From NCBI RefSeq assembly GCF_003415655.1, contig NZ_QRHC01000001.1, forward strand, positions 124,001-188,000: 64,000 nt of DNA, in the 5' to 3' direction. The notes beneath the pieces were generated by a model. That model was not told the origin of the DNA, ran no database searches, and saw only the letters and a program-made list of their open reading frames with translations. The stretch is from Vibrio maerlii (GTDB taxonomy: Bacteria > Pseudomonadota > Gammaproteobacteria > Enterobacterales > Vibrionaceae). The position numbers and the translations under genes were made by a program. Of the stretch, positions 35,907 through 44,281 are shown piece by piece; within the stretch, counting starts at the first letter, position 1, and the number at the start of each line of letters is the position of its first letter.

Positions 35907-36368
35907 TTAGTTACCAGAAACTGGAGAACCGTTACCACCGCCAAAGCTTGGAGTGCTTGGTGCTGGAGCTGCAGGTGCTTCAGGAGCACCACCAGATGCT
36001 GGTGTTTCAGCTACGTCTGTTGGGTCAATGCCCGCTGCAAGTGCAGCTTCAGTGATCGCGCTGTTTGGAACTTCCGCTACGCGAGCAACTTCAGCGATGT
36101 CAGCTGCTGCTTCAGGAGCTGCTGCCATTGCCGCTTTTGTTACTTCTGCCGCTGCTTCTGGGTTCGCTTTTACTACTGCTTCAACGATCGCTGCTGCAAG
36201 CTCTGGGTACTGAGCGATAAGCTCAACCACTAGCTCTTCAGCAGAAAGTGCAGAAGCGGAAACCATTTCTTGGATCTTTACAGAGTCCATTGCTGGTGCT
36301 GCGAACGTTGGTGCTGCTGCCACTGCTGCACCAAAAGCAAGGCTTACTGCCAATGCTTTTAACTTCAT
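35907..36368 (-). CDS. alanine-rich exported protein of unknown function
   Basis: This 153-residue protein has a signal peptide (MKLKALAVSLAFGAAVAAAP, cleavage after TFA), then an alanine/glutamate-rich helical region built of short repeats (roughly IVEAVVKANPEAAAEVTKAA and variants) up to about residue 120. The C-terminal stretch is rich in Pro, Gly and Ser and low in complexity. The family is not recognised. It lies upstream of repeat cluster 4 and downstream of a VanZ-like gene, in the middle of polysaccharide genes, so a role in exopolysaccharide assembly or the matrix is possible but unproven. Confidence 0.75.
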   Translation of the reverse strand: MKLKALAVSLAFGAAVAAAPTFAAPAMDSVKIQEMVSASALSAEELVVELIAQYPELAAAIVEAVVKANPEAAAEVTKAAMAAAPEAAADIAEVARVAEVPNSAITEAALAAGIDPTDVAETPASGGAPEAPAAPAPSTPSFGGGNGSPVSGN

Positions 36369-36426
36369 AAAACAACCTTATTATTGTTAACGTTTAACCA
36401 ATGAACGCCGACAACGGCGCTCACGC

Positions 36427-36867
36427 CTATTGCGGGGTCACCCCACCTTTCTTTTCAGAGCAGAAAAGACGAATCCACAACAGGTAACACAGTGTCCCAA
36501 ACCAAACTCCAGCAATATTGATGGACATATCTTCAAACGAAAACTCACGTAATGGACTAAATGCCTGCAAGCTCTCATCCAAAATCACCATCGCCAAAAT
36601 GACTAAAGTAATTGGAGACACCATGAAAAATGGACGATTCAACCACTGAGGAGGGGTCGCCCATGATGCCACTAGGCCAAGACACGTAGACAGCACAGCG
36701 TGCAATGCCCAGTCTCCACCCAGAAACAACTCAGTTTCCCGAACTAGGTTGCCGTATACACCAAATGTTTTCGCCATCGACGCCAATCCACCCGCTAGCA
36801 CAAGCACTAACAGAATTAAAGTTCTGCGGTTAAGCAACGCCGTCGCTTCAGGCTTTAGCTTTTGCAT
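36427..36867 (-). CDS. VanZ-like membrane protein
   Basis: This 146-residue protein has four hydrophobic segments and the pattern DWALHAVLSTCLGL, then DESLQAFSPLREFSFEDMSINIAGVWFG, a typical VanZ-family signature (the D-x-x-x-N-x-x-G tail). VanZ-like proteins are common in polysaccharide clusters; their biochemical role is unclear. The start overlaps the end of the preceding gene by 13 bases, so it is probably part of an operon with galU. Confidence 0.82.
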   Translation of the reverse strand: MQKLKPEATALLNRRTLILLVLVLAGGLASMAKTFGVYGNLVRETELFLGGDWALHAVLSTCLGLVASWATPPQWLNRPFFMVSPITLVILAMVILDESLQAFSPLREFSFEDMSINIAGVWFGTLCYLLWIRLFCSEKKGGVTPQ

Positions 36868-37577
36868 TCACGAATCTTAATGTTGTTAAAACTCAATAGA
36901 CTGCATGCACGATGCTTATTGGGTGAACGTTGAATCACTCGGCCGATTTCTCGGTAACCCAGTCGGTAATCTCTTGGAGATAGCAAATACTGACTCGCCA
37001 ACACCTTCTCTTCGGTGTTCAATTGCGGCCAATACGCTAGGTAGAACTCTAAACTCGCCAGCGCGACATCCTTTTCATAAGGGCCGAACTGCTGAGCGAG
37101 TTGATATTGCTGGGCGATGTCTGCTTTGGGCTTACCTTGTTGCCAAAGCGCGATCGCTTTTAGTAAATATTGATTCGACATAGTGGGACGACGCTGAATC
37201 GCTTGTTCAATCCATTCAGACGAATTTCCCACCACGGAATCGGGTTGTGCAGATTCTGATTGAGATAACAAATGATCAAACCAACGAGCAAAGCTTGCCA
37301 CATACGTGAGCGTACTCGGGGTGTCACCATCCCAAGCCAATACGCTCTCCGTCAGCTGACGCGCATCCACCACAGAGGGTGCAATACCCTCTTGAACAAG
37401 GGACTCGACGCCTTTAATCTCGCTTTTAAGCGACAACACATACAGGTTGCCAATCGCCGCTTTGCCCGCGTAGCCCATCACCCCAACAGACAGCACCGCC
37501 AGGATGATCAACATCGCTAGCTTGCCAATCATTGAAGGCTTGGAATTGGTTTGAGTTTGTTTATCAGTATCAGACAT
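36855..37577 (-). CDS. single-pass membrane protein, possibly VpsP-like polysaccharide protein
   Basis: This 240-residue protein has one N-terminal membrane segment (LAMLIILAVLSVGVMGYAG, about residues 24-42) and an outward soluble domain that looks like helical repeats (YLLKAIALWQQGKPKADIAQ, then YQLAQQFGPYEKDVALASLE). It ends in a cysteine-containing tail. Similar small proteins occur in Vibrio exopolysaccharide clusters under the name VpsP, but I cannot confirm the family from motifs alone. It begins immediately after galU (adjacent stop and start) and overlaps the VanZ-like gene. Confidence 0.6.
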   Translation of the reverse strand: MSDTDKQTQTNSKPSMIGKLAMLIILAVLSVGVMGYAGKAAIGNLYVLSLKSEIKGVESLVQEGIAPSVVDARQLTESVLAWDGDTPSTLTYVASFARWFDHLLSQSESAQPDSVVGNSSEWIEQAIQRRPTMSNQYLLKAIALWQQGKPKADIAQQYQLAQQFGPYEKDVALASLEFYLAYWPQLNTEEKVLASQYLLSPRDYRLGYREIGRVIQRSPNKHRACSLLSFNNIKIRECKS

Positions 37578-38450
37578 TTATCCGTCTTGCTTCTCTGTTG
37601 GCGCTTTCTTCAGCTCCACTTGCGAGTCTTGAAGATAAAGGTTCTGATAGCAGTAGTTGGTTGCTTCGATGTAGCCATCAACGCTCCCGCAGTCAAAACG
37701 CTTACCCTTAAATTTGTACGCAATCACACAGCCTTCATCGGCTTGCTTAAGGATTGCATCGGTAATTTGGATTTCACCGCCCTTACCTGGAGTGGTGTTT
37801 TCGATGTGCTCGAAGATGTCCGGCGTTAGGATGTAACGACCGATGATCGCCAGGTTGCTCGGCGCTGTGCCCGGCTCTGGTTTTTCCACCATGTCCGTGA
37901 CACGAATAAGGTCATCACTCAGGTGCTCACCAGCAATCACGCCATATTTGTGTGTTTCATCGGCTGGCACTTCTTCGACCGCAACAATGGTGCAGCGGAA
38001 CTGCTTGTACAAGCCAACCATCTGCGCCAATACGCCTTGGTCTTCGTTCACACATAGGTCATCTGCCAGAACCACAGCAAACGGGTTATCGCCCACCAGC
38101 TCTTTACCCGTTAGAATCGCGTGACCTAAGCCTTTCATTTCACGCTGACGAATGTAGGTAAAGTTCGCACCATCAATCAGTTCACGAATGTCATCCAATA
38201 GCGTCTCTTTGTTAGTGCCATTGATTTGATGCTCTAACTCGTAGTTCTTATCGAAGTGATCCATCAGTGAGTTCTTACCACGACCCGTTACAATCGCCAT
38301 GCTGTTCATGCCAGCTTGAATGGCTTCATCAACGCCATATTCAATCAGCGGTTTATTCACCACCGGCATCATCTCTTTTGGCATCGACTTCGTTGCAGGT
38401 AAAAATCGCGTGCCGTAGCCCGCAGCAGGAAACAAACAATGTTTGATCAT
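37578..38450 (-). CDS. galU: UTP--glucose-1-phosphate uridylyltransferase
   Basis: This 290-residue protein begins with the nucleotide-binding motif AAGYGTRFLPATKSMPKEM and contains the VTGRGKNSLMDHFD, VEKPEPGTAPSNLAIIGRY and GKRFDCGSVDGYIEA motifs of GalU. It makes UDP-glucose from UTP and glucose-1-phosphate, a donor for lipopolysaccharide and exopolysaccharide. It heads a short operon with the VpsP-like and VanZ-like genes. An inverted repeat TTTGTGTA / TACACAAA lies at about 38472-38492 in its leader. A housekeeping galU elsewhere in the genome is possible. Confidence 0.93.
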   Translation of the reverse strand: MIKHCLFPAAGYGTRFLPATKSMPKEMMPVVNKPLIEYGVDEAIQAGMNSMAIVTGRGKNSLMDHFDKNYELEHQINGTNKETLLDDIRELIDGANFTYIRQREMKGLGHAILTGKELVGDNPFAVVLADDLCVNEDQGVLAQMVGLYKQFRCTIVAVEEVPADETHKYGVIAGEHLSDDLIRVTDMVEKPEPGTAPSNLAIIGRYILTPDIFEHIENTTPGKGGEIQITDAILKQADEGCVIAYKFKGKRFDCGSVDGYIEATNYCYQNLYLQDSQVELKKAPTEKQDG

Positions 38451-38840
38451 GAGAACTCTTCTTTTTATTTTTTGTGTACTTCATACACAAAACTAGCGCA
38501 AATATACAGAACACCACACCAAACGTAAAGTTGTGTGCAGCATGACGTTGTTAAAACATTCAGAATATTTAGGTTGGATGCAATGCCGAGTGGCAAACGT
38601 GCAAGCTAGTCCTGTAGCGTAATTAACGGGTCAAATCCATGACTCACCAACCAACAATGTTCAGTACTAGCCTTTAAGTGAATAAAGGAAGGTAATGCAA
38701 TGGAGCGCATTATACCCAATGAGTACTATGTACGCAAATAAAAGTAACAGGATTTGCAGAGAATTTTATAATTGGGGTACAAGAGGTATCCAAAAGTGGT
38801 CATTCGCTGGCTAAACAAAGCGCAAGATCCCATTCTCGAA
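38451..38840. other. galU upstream region
   Basis: No gene is seen. The stretch contains the inverted repeat TTTGTGTA / TACACAAA at about 38472-38492, a candidate operator, and a TAATGC / GCATTA inverted repeat near 38697-38714. Repeat cluster 5 begins directly after it. Confidence 0.45.
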
Positions 38841-38841
38841 C

Positions 38842-39350
38842 CTGCTCTTACTCCTCCCCTTCATCACCAAACTATTGAGATCGACAATGCTAATCCAAGG
38901 GGAGGCAAGGAGGGGTTGCTAGCGATAAACCAAACCCTACTTGGGGTCAGTGTCTAGAACACACATAGCCTCAACAACAGTTAACCTCGAAGTATTCCAG
39001 CGCCGAGCAAGCTCGACACTGACCCCGTCCTCGAACCCGCTCTTGCTCCTCCCCTTCATCACCAAACTATTGAGATCGACAATGCTAATCCAAGGGGAGG
39101 CTGGGAGGGGTTGCTAGCGACAAAACCAAACTCTACTTGGGGTCAGAGTCACCGCATGATTCCGAGCATTCAATGCGTTCAGAGCTGACTGCAACTCTGA
39201 CCCCATTCTCGCTTCCCTGCTCTTTAGCTCTTCCTATAGCGAAGCGTTCTATAGGACGAAGTCCGTTCTAAACCCTAAACTCTGCTCTTAAACGAAGCCC
39301 GTCCTGCAAGCGAAGCGACCTAGAACCTGCTCTTTCAACTCTGACCCCAT
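38842..39350. repeat. palindromic repeat cluster 5 (C-B-C-A-D)
   Basis: No gene lies in this stretch. Modules: C 38842-38923 (preceded by the CCCATTCTCGAACCTG linker that normally follows A, although A itself is missing), B 38943-39026 (about ten bases shorter than usual), C 39039-39120, A 39139-39204, extended D 39218-39325 and the right end of a further A (AACTCTGACCCCATT) at about 39336-39350. Confidence 0.9.
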
Positions 39351-39376
39351 TTACGGAACCAGCAACGAATCCCCCA

Positions 39377-39664
39377 CTACAAAAACCTTGAGGCTAACTT
39401 TTTGTAGACAGCATCCTTATCGCGCTTACCAATAGCTAGCACAACGACGACGATTTCATCGTCAATTACTTCATAAGCCAAGCGATATCCAACTGTGCGT
39501 AACTTGATTTTGTAGACAGAATCATAACCACGCAACTTAGAAGATGGGACATGTGGATTTTCTAGGCGTTCTTTTAATTTCTTTTTGAACTGACTCTGAA
39601 TTGGTGGAGCAAGTTTGCTCCACTCTTTCTTTGCAGCGGGCAGAAATTTAAGTTTATAAGTCAT
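39377..39664 (-). CDS. relE: RelE/ParE-superfamily toxin
   Basis: This 95-residue protein has the RelE fold pattern: LKFLPAAKKEWSKL, then KKKLKERLENP, KLRGYDSVYKIKLRTVGYRL and a closing beta-strand VVVVLAIGKRDKDAVY. The basic residues in the KLR...YRL segment are those used by RelE-type ribosome-dependent mRNA endonucleases. It overlaps the end of the antitoxin gene by 11 bases, as in most relBE pairs. It is flanked on both sides by palindromic repeat clusters. Confidence 0.9.
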   Translation of the reverse strand: MTYKLKFLPAAKKEWSKLAPPIQSQFKKKLKERLENPHVPSSKLRGYDSVYKIKLRTVGYRLAYEVIDDEIVVVVLAIGKRDKDAVYKKLASRFL

Positions 39665-39905
39665 CGATATCGACTTCTACAGCTTCAGATAACTCACCAC
39701 GACGACTTTCTACGACTTTCGAAAGTTCGTAGTCATCAAGCATATCCATTAGAAACTCATAGGTTTCTGCAGGAACAAGATAAGCAGCGGGCTTGTTGTG
39801 ATTTAAAATAGCAATAGCAGCACCGTCAGCTTCATTAAGCAAAGCTGTTGGGTTCTTCTTTAATTCAGAAATACTTGCTGAACAATCAGCTAAAACTTGT
39901 CTCAT
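39654..39905 (-). CDS. relB: RelB/Phd-type antitoxin
   Basis: This antitoxin of about 83 residues begins MRQVLADCSASISELKKNPT, matching StbD/RelB antitoxins of the Phd/YefM fold. The centre AIAILNHNKPAAYLVPAETYEFL is the conserved DNA-binding part, and the acidic tail (EAVEVDIDDL) is the toxin-neutralising end. I start at ATG 39905 because homology begins there; a GTG six codons upstream is in frame but not needed. It precedes and overlaps the toxin gene, and the pair should autoregulate. Confidence 0.9.
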   Translation of the reverse strand: MRQVLADCSASISELKKNPTALLNEADGAAIAILNHNKPAAYLVPAETYEFLMDMLDDYELSKVVESRRGELSEAVEVDIDDL

Positions 39906-40002
39906 ATCAACACCAATTAACACACTTAAATAAGAGCTAATTTTAGACCTTATTTTGACTCTTAGCGAGACATTTTCGATTTAAGGATGAAGCCGCCTAC
40001 TT

Positions 40003-40650
40003 GGGGTCAGAGTCTAGAACGCACATAGCCTCAACAACAGTTAACCTCGAAGTCTTCCCCATGTCTTCAATACCTAGCACACCCGACACTGACCTCATTC
40101 TCGAACCCGCTCTTACTCCTCCCCTTCACCACCGAACCATTGAGATCAACAATGCTAATCCAAGGGGAGGTTGGGAGGGGTTGCTAGCGACAAAACCATT
40201 CCCTACTTGGGGTCAGTGTCTAGAACGCACATAGCCTCAACAACAGTTAACCTCGAAGTATTCCAAATACTTTCAGTGCCGAACAAACTCGACACTGACC
40301 CCGTCCACTTAACCCAAATTGAACACCAAACCCGCTCTTGCTCCTCCCCTTCATCACCAAACTATTGAGATCGACAATACTAATCCAAGGGGAGGCTGGG
40401 AGGGGTTGCTAGCGACAAAACCATTCCCTACTTGGGGTCAGTGTCTAGAATGCACATAGCATCAACAAAAGTGAACCAGGAAGTATTCTCAAAGCTTTCA
40501 ACACCGAGCATACCCGACACTGACCCCGTTCTCATTCCCCTGCTTTTTTAGCTCTTCCTATAGCGAAGCGTTCTATAGGACGAAGTCCGTTCTAGACTCT
40601 AAACTCTGCTCTCAAATGAAGTCCGTCCTGGAAGCGAAGCGATCTAAATC
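40003..40650. repeat. palindromic repeat cluster 6 (hybrid B-C-B-C-B-D)
   Basis: No gene lies in this gap. The first element (40003-40096) has a B interior but an A-like left end (GGGGTCAGAGTC) and an altered right end (GACACTGACCTC). Then follow C 40107-40190, B 40209-40302, C 40333-40414, B 40434-40527 and extended D 40543-40650. Confidence 0.9.
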
Positions 40651-40661
40651 TGCTTTAAAAT

Positions 40662-41003
40662 CTATGTTCTGCCCTTCACCACACCACCTGTCAGGTACAA
40701 ACCAATCGCGGCCAACACCGGATAACCGAACGCTTCATTAATCATCTCGCCCAATGGTTTCCACTCATAACCATGCATGCAACCTAAGATCACCACCACA
40801 TGAAGTGAGACATAGGGAATAGTAAACAACAACACAATGTAACGTTGCACCAACTTAAACGGCTCATACGCTTTCAACAGCGCCAGTTTGTGCTGCGCTT
40901 TCTCTTCATCAGTAAAAAACATCGCATCTCCTGTGTCGGTTAGTGCATCTAAGCTTTTATCAATCGTCGATTGACTGCCAAACATACGTCCAAATAAAGT
41001 CAT
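40662..41003 (-). CDS. phage-type holin (3TM type)
   Basis: This is a small membrane protein of about 113 residues with two clear hydrophobic segments (YIVLLFTIPYVSLHVVVILG and the YPVLAAIGLYLTGG region) after a charged N-terminus containing the FTDEEKAQHKLALLKAYEPF segment typical of 3TM holins of phages and gene transfer agents. ATG 41003 has an excellent GGAGG site five bases upstream, better than an in-frame ATG 15 codons earlier. It lies on the same strand as an amidase gene, separated by repeat cluster 7, and together they look like a lysis module. Confidence 0.75.
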   Translation of the reverse strand: MTLFGRMFGSQSTIDKSLDALTDTGDAMFFTDEEKAQHKLALLKAYEPFKLVQRYIVLLFTIPYVSLHVVVILGCMHGYEWKPLGEMINEAFGYPVLAAIGLYLTGGVVKGRT

Positions 41004-41050
41004 TAAACCTCCATGGTTATTGATTTCGGAACTGTTGATAAACCCCACTT

Positions 41051-41605
41051 GGGGTCAGAGTCACCGCATGATTCCGAACATTCAATGCGTTCAGGGCCAA
41101 CTGCAACTCTGACCCCATTCGAGAACTTGCTCTTGCTCCTCCCCTTTGTCACCAAACCATTGAGATCGACGATGCCAATCCAAGGGGAGGCTGGGAGGGG
41201 TTGCAGCGAAGAATCCGGACTCACTTGGGGGCAGAGTCACCGCATGATTCCGAGCATCCAATGCGCTCAGCGCTGACTGCAACTCTGACCCCATTCTCGA
41301 ACTCGCTCTTGCTCCTCCCCTTAACCACCGAACCATTGAGATCGACGATGCTAATCCAAGGGGAGGCAGGGAGGGGTTGCAGCGAATAATCCGGACTCAC
41401 TTGGGATTAATGTCTAGAATGTACAAAGCATCGACAACAGTGAACCACTAAGCATTCCCAATGCTTTCAACACCGAGCACGCCCGACACTGACCCCGTCC
41501 ACCGAGTCCAACGTGAGCACCAAAACCCGGGGTCATTAATCTCGCTCTTTCATCTCTTTCTATAGCGAAGCGCTCTATAGGACGAAATCCGTTCTTAAGC
41601 GAAGC
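41051..41605. repeat. palindromic repeat cluster 7 (A-C-A-C-B-D)
   Basis: No gene lies in this gap. A 41051-41116; C 41129-41205; A 41227-41292 with left end GGGGGCAGAGT but unchanged right end ACTCTGACCCC; C 41303-41386; B 41403-41496 with a degenerate left end (GGGATTAATGTC) but intact right end; D 41553-41605. The cluster separates the holin gene from the amidase gene. Confidence 0.88.
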
Positions 41606-41608
41606 GCA

Positions 41609-42031
41609 CTAAACTCTTTCCCCCCTAATCTTCATCACCGGGCACGCCTTCGCCACTCCCCAGTCTTTGTGCCCTTTTACGTTGTCATCGCTGATCTCAA
41701 ACCGCTGTTGCAACTCACCAATCAAACCAAACAGTGCCTTTCTTTGCGCGAGAGTGAAGTTGTCCTCCGGTTGATGATTCGCATCCACACCACCGACCAC
41801 ACAGATTCCTATATTGCCCGTGTTATGCCCCTTCACATGTGCGCCGGTTTGATTCAACGGCCGCCCTATTTCCACCTCCCCACTTCGGCGAATCACAAAG
41901 TGATACCCCACATCGCGCCACCCTTTTGCCTTGTGCCACTGTCTTATCTCTTCCACACCAATATCTTGCGAGGCACAAGTCGCACTGCAATGCACCGTTA
42001 TAAATCGAAGTGACCTATCGAGTTGGCTCAC
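41609..42031 (-). CDS. N-acetylmuramoyl-L-alanine amidase (phage endolysin type)
   Basis: This protein of about 140 residues has the PGRP/amidase_2 fold of T7 lysozyme: VHCSAT (first zinc histidine), YHFVIRRSGEVEIGRP, GAHVKGHNTGNIGICVVGG and GHKDWGVAKACP carrying the last zinc ligands. It cuts between muramic acid and L-alanine of peptidoglycan. I favour GTG 42031, which has GGAG six bases upstream and avoids overlapping the preceding gene; an ATG at 42094 would overlap it by 46 bases. It belongs with the holin and the gene upstream. Confidence 0.8.
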   Translation of the reverse strand: MSQLDRSLRFITVHCSATCASQDIGVEEIRQWHKAKGWRDVGYHFVIRRSGEVEIGRPLNQTGAHVKGHNTGNIGICVVGGVDANHQPEDNFTLAQRKALFGLIGELQQRFEISDDNVKGHKDWGVAKACPVMKIRGERV

Positions 42032-42048
42032 CCTCGGCTCCGCCACTA

Positions 42049-42441
42049 TTAATGAACGCCTAATTCCGTCAATTGCTGCTTGAGCGCTTGGCAAAATGTC
42101 TCCTCCTGTTGTTGCAGCTCTGTATAGAGCCGCTTTCTCAATTGATCCGCCGGGAGCGAATTTCTATCACGAACCTGACGACAAAAGTCACTCACCGTTT
42201 TGGCATAACCCGGATGCGCATTCACATAGCGCAGATAGAGCACACAATAGCCAACCGGACTCGCCTTTCGAGCGCGGCTAAACGCCCAACACAAGTCGCT
42301 GTAGTCCACCCTATGCCAAAGTGAATCACCAACCGCACCATTCAAGCCATCAGAACAGAAAGGCGTGGCATAAGATTGACATTCCACACTCCCCGAACTC
42401 GGTTTATACATCGCAATAAACAAAGAGATGATTGCCTTCAT
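42049..42441 (-). CDS. hypothetical protein of a phage-like lysis module
   Basis: This 130-residue protein has an N-terminal hydrophobic stretch (MKAIISLFIAMY), six or seven cysteines spread through the first half, and a charged helical C-terminus (RKRLYTELQQQEETFCQALK). The family is not recognised. It lies 17 bases upstream of the amidase start on the same strand, with a Rz- or antiholin-like position, but the sequence does not prove this. AAGGAG lies before the ATG. Confidence 0.6.
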   Translation of the reverse strand: MKAIISLFIAMYKPSSGSVECQSYATPFCSDGLNGAVGDSLWHRVDYSDLCWAFSRARKASPVGYCVLYLRYVNAHPGYAKTVSDFCRQVRDRNSLPADQLRKRLYTELQQQEETFCQALKQQLTELGVH

Positions 42442-42540
42442 AGAACTCCTTTTAGTTGAAAGAAAAAGTCGTTGTTAGAAGCCGCCGCTACAAGCGTTCG
42501 CAGCGATAAACGAAGGCAAAATAAACCGAAAAAAAGATTT

Positions 42541-42696
42541 AGGGGCAGAATAAGACCATGAAAAAAATAAGAATTTACAAAGATGAGAGGTCGCTCGAAC
42601 AGCGTTCTTATATCCATGTATCGTTTGCATCGACAATACAACCTGGCTTAAAAAATCAACCATAAGTGCTAACTATTTGCACTTTTATCTGCCCCT
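42541..42696. repeat. repeat bounded by AGGGGCAGA / TCTGCCCCT
   Basis: A 156-base element with nine-base perfect inverted ends related to, but distinct from, the GGGGTCAG ends of modules A and B. The centre is unrelated and AT-rich. It lies in the divergent gap between the lysis gene and the replication-like gene (42442-42757), which otherwise holds no gene of note. Confidence 0.6.
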
Positions 42697-42757
42697 AGAT
42701 GCTCGAATCGTGTTGTTAATAGATTGTTATGCAACAACGCGATAAGGAATATCAATA

Positions 42758-43837
42758 ATGAGCGTCCCGCTAATCCTCGCTTTCATGCCACTCAAAACCG
42801 GCTCAGCAACCAGCAAGTTAATCCTGCTCAAGATGGCAGACAACGCCGATGCGCGTGGTGTGTGTTTTCCCTCTTCTGAATACCTTGCCCAGTATTGTGA
42901 GGTGTCGCTGCGGACCGTAAAACGTCACCTCATTGCATTAGAGCAGCAAGGCTTTATTCGCCGAGTAAAACGCTTTGATGAGCGTGGCCGACAGCGCAGC
43001 ATCTTATACCAACTGCGCATGCCAGAAGGTATGCACATGGAACAGAGCGATATCGAATCTGAATCAAACAAAACACCACACTTTAAGAAGGAAGAATGGA
43101 GCCAATCTGACACCCACCAGGGTGACAGAGTGACTAGCACAGAGGGTGACACAGTGGCACACATAACCTGTCATTTAGAACATAAAACAGGAGAAAGCGA
43201 TGTTAATAAAGTCTCTGCACCAGAGAAAACCGGACACGCTAAGCAGCGCACACTCGCGTTGAGCGAATCGGATTCTGCCAGTTCCAAAGCCACATCCACA
43301 GCAACACCAACAGCATCGAAACAAGATCGCACCACAGAGGCATCATCCAAGCCCATCATGGCGCTACTGGCCAGTGAGGGCAACGCACCGATTTATCCAG
43401 AGTTCTACCACATACTCAAACAAAGCTATCCTGAACTGGATGTATTGCAAGAGCTTCACGCCATGCAAGCGTGGTTATACATCAATCCAGATAAACGCAA
43501 ACCCATCGAGCACATTGGCCACTTTGTGAATGGTTGGCTACGCCGCAGCCGCCAAGCCAAAACCAACCATGCAAGGCTACGCTCGGCCAACAAGGTCAAA
43601 TCCAATCCACGGTCAGAGCGAAAACCGAGACGTAACGATAGTACAAGCTCGGGAGAAGCATCGCGTTTTGATGCCAACCATCACCGTGACCTACTGGAAT
43701 CAAGCAAACCCAAAGGCATGCTCAACATTGTCTCTAAGGCACTGGCTGAGTATGAGCAAGACGCTGCCCCTAACCCGTATCAAGCCAGGATTCAGGCTTT
43801 GATTGAAACAAAAGAGAAGTTAGAAGCTAGAGGCTAG
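42758..43837 (+). CDS. phage/plasmid replication-type protein with N-terminal helix-turn-helix
   Basis: This 359-residue protein has an N-terminal winged helix-turn-helix of the type found in phage replication proteins (NADARGVCFPSSEYLAQYCE, then VSLRTVKRHLIALEQQGFIRR, about residues 30-80). A long Ser/Thr/Lys-rich linker follows (about 100-205), then a helical domain (about 210-265) and a basic tail. It may be a lambda-O-like initiator or a regulator. The middle carries a direct repeat (43120-43158) that could be part of an origin. Its last codons and TAG stop lie in a heptamer tandem repeat. Confidence 0.6.
   Translation: MSVPLILAFMPLKTGSATSKLILLKMADNADARGVCFPSSEYLAQYCEVSLRTVKRHLIALEQQGFIRRVKRFDERGRQRSILYQLRMPEGMHMEQSDIESESNKTPHFKKEEWSQSDTHQGDRVTSTEGDTVAHITCHLEHKTGESDVNKVSAPEKTGHAKQRTLALSESDSASSKATSTATPTASKQDRTTEASSKPIMALLASEGNAPIYPEFYHILKQSYPELDVLQELHAMQAWLYINPDKRKPIEHIGHFVNGWLRRSRQAKTNHARLRSANKVKSNPRSERKPRRNDSTSSGEASRFDANHHRDLLESSKPKGMLNIVSKALAEYEQDAAPNPYQARIQALIETKEKLEARG
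43120..43158. repeat. two direct repeats inside the replication-type gene
   Basis: GGGTGACAGAGTGAC (43120-43134) and GGGTGACACAGTGGC (43144-43158) match at 13 of 15 positions, with 24 bases between their starts. Lambdoid O genes carry origin iterons in a similar place; here two units is a weak case, and 24 is a multiple of three so a protein-level repeat is possible. Confidence 0.4.
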
Positions 43838-43867
43838 AGGCTAGAGGCTAGAGGCTAGAGGCTAGAA
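43826..43867. repeat. heptamer tandem repeat (GCTAGAG), six copies at a stop codon
   Basis: Five perfect units and one variant (GCTAGAA) start in the codons for the last three residues and stop of the upstream gene and run on for about 30 bases beyond it. Confidence 0.9.
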
Positions 43868-43933
43868 GTTAGGAGCAAAAGAAAAAAGCAAAAACCGAAT
43901 TAACAATATACAAAACTCAAAGGAGGAGAGAAC

Positions 43934-44260
43934 ATGGAAAACACCATCGCCCAAGCGACAATGACAGAAGCAGAAAAGAAGGCTGTGTTAACCGAAAAGA
44001 TCACAAGGATTGTTAGCAGGATAAAGCAGTTCTTACAACTGCTGCTGCGCCACTACCCAAGGGCATTAACCCACGCAGAGATCAAACAGAAGTTCAACAT
44101 CACCAGTGAGTCGACGTTTGTTTCTCACTTTCGCAACGCCAACATCTTCATCGATGTTCAAAAGCGCTATTGTGAGCAAACCAAGCAGCACTACTACCAC
44201 TTGGGACAGCAGTTCATCCACGAGGTGCAACAAAGCCGCTACCTAAGAACGTGGCAATAG
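43934..44260 (+). CDS. small helix-rich protein, unknown
   Basis: This 108-residue protein starts after a perfect AGGAGG site. It has a basic helical N-terminal half (ITRIVSRIKQFLQLLLRHYP) and a segment ALTHAEIKQKFNITSESTFVSH that looks like a helix-turn-helix. It follows the replication-type gene on the same strand and probably belongs to the same phage-like unit. No family is recognised; a DNA-binding accessory role is a guess from the helix-turn-helix pattern. Confidence 0.6.
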   Translation: MENTIAQATMTEAEKKAVLTEKITRIVSRIKQFLQLLLRHYPRALTHAEIKQKFNITSESTFVSHFRNANIFIDVQKRYCEQTKQHYYHLGQQFIHEVQQSRYLRTWQ

Positions 44261-44281
44261 ACAAAACCACACTCTCAACTT

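Noticed and set aside
38842-40650. Superintegron cassettes with attC sites around the toxin-antitoxin pair
   Set aside because: The flanking repeats lack the RYYYAAC/GTTRRRY core sites of attC, and no integrase gene is present.
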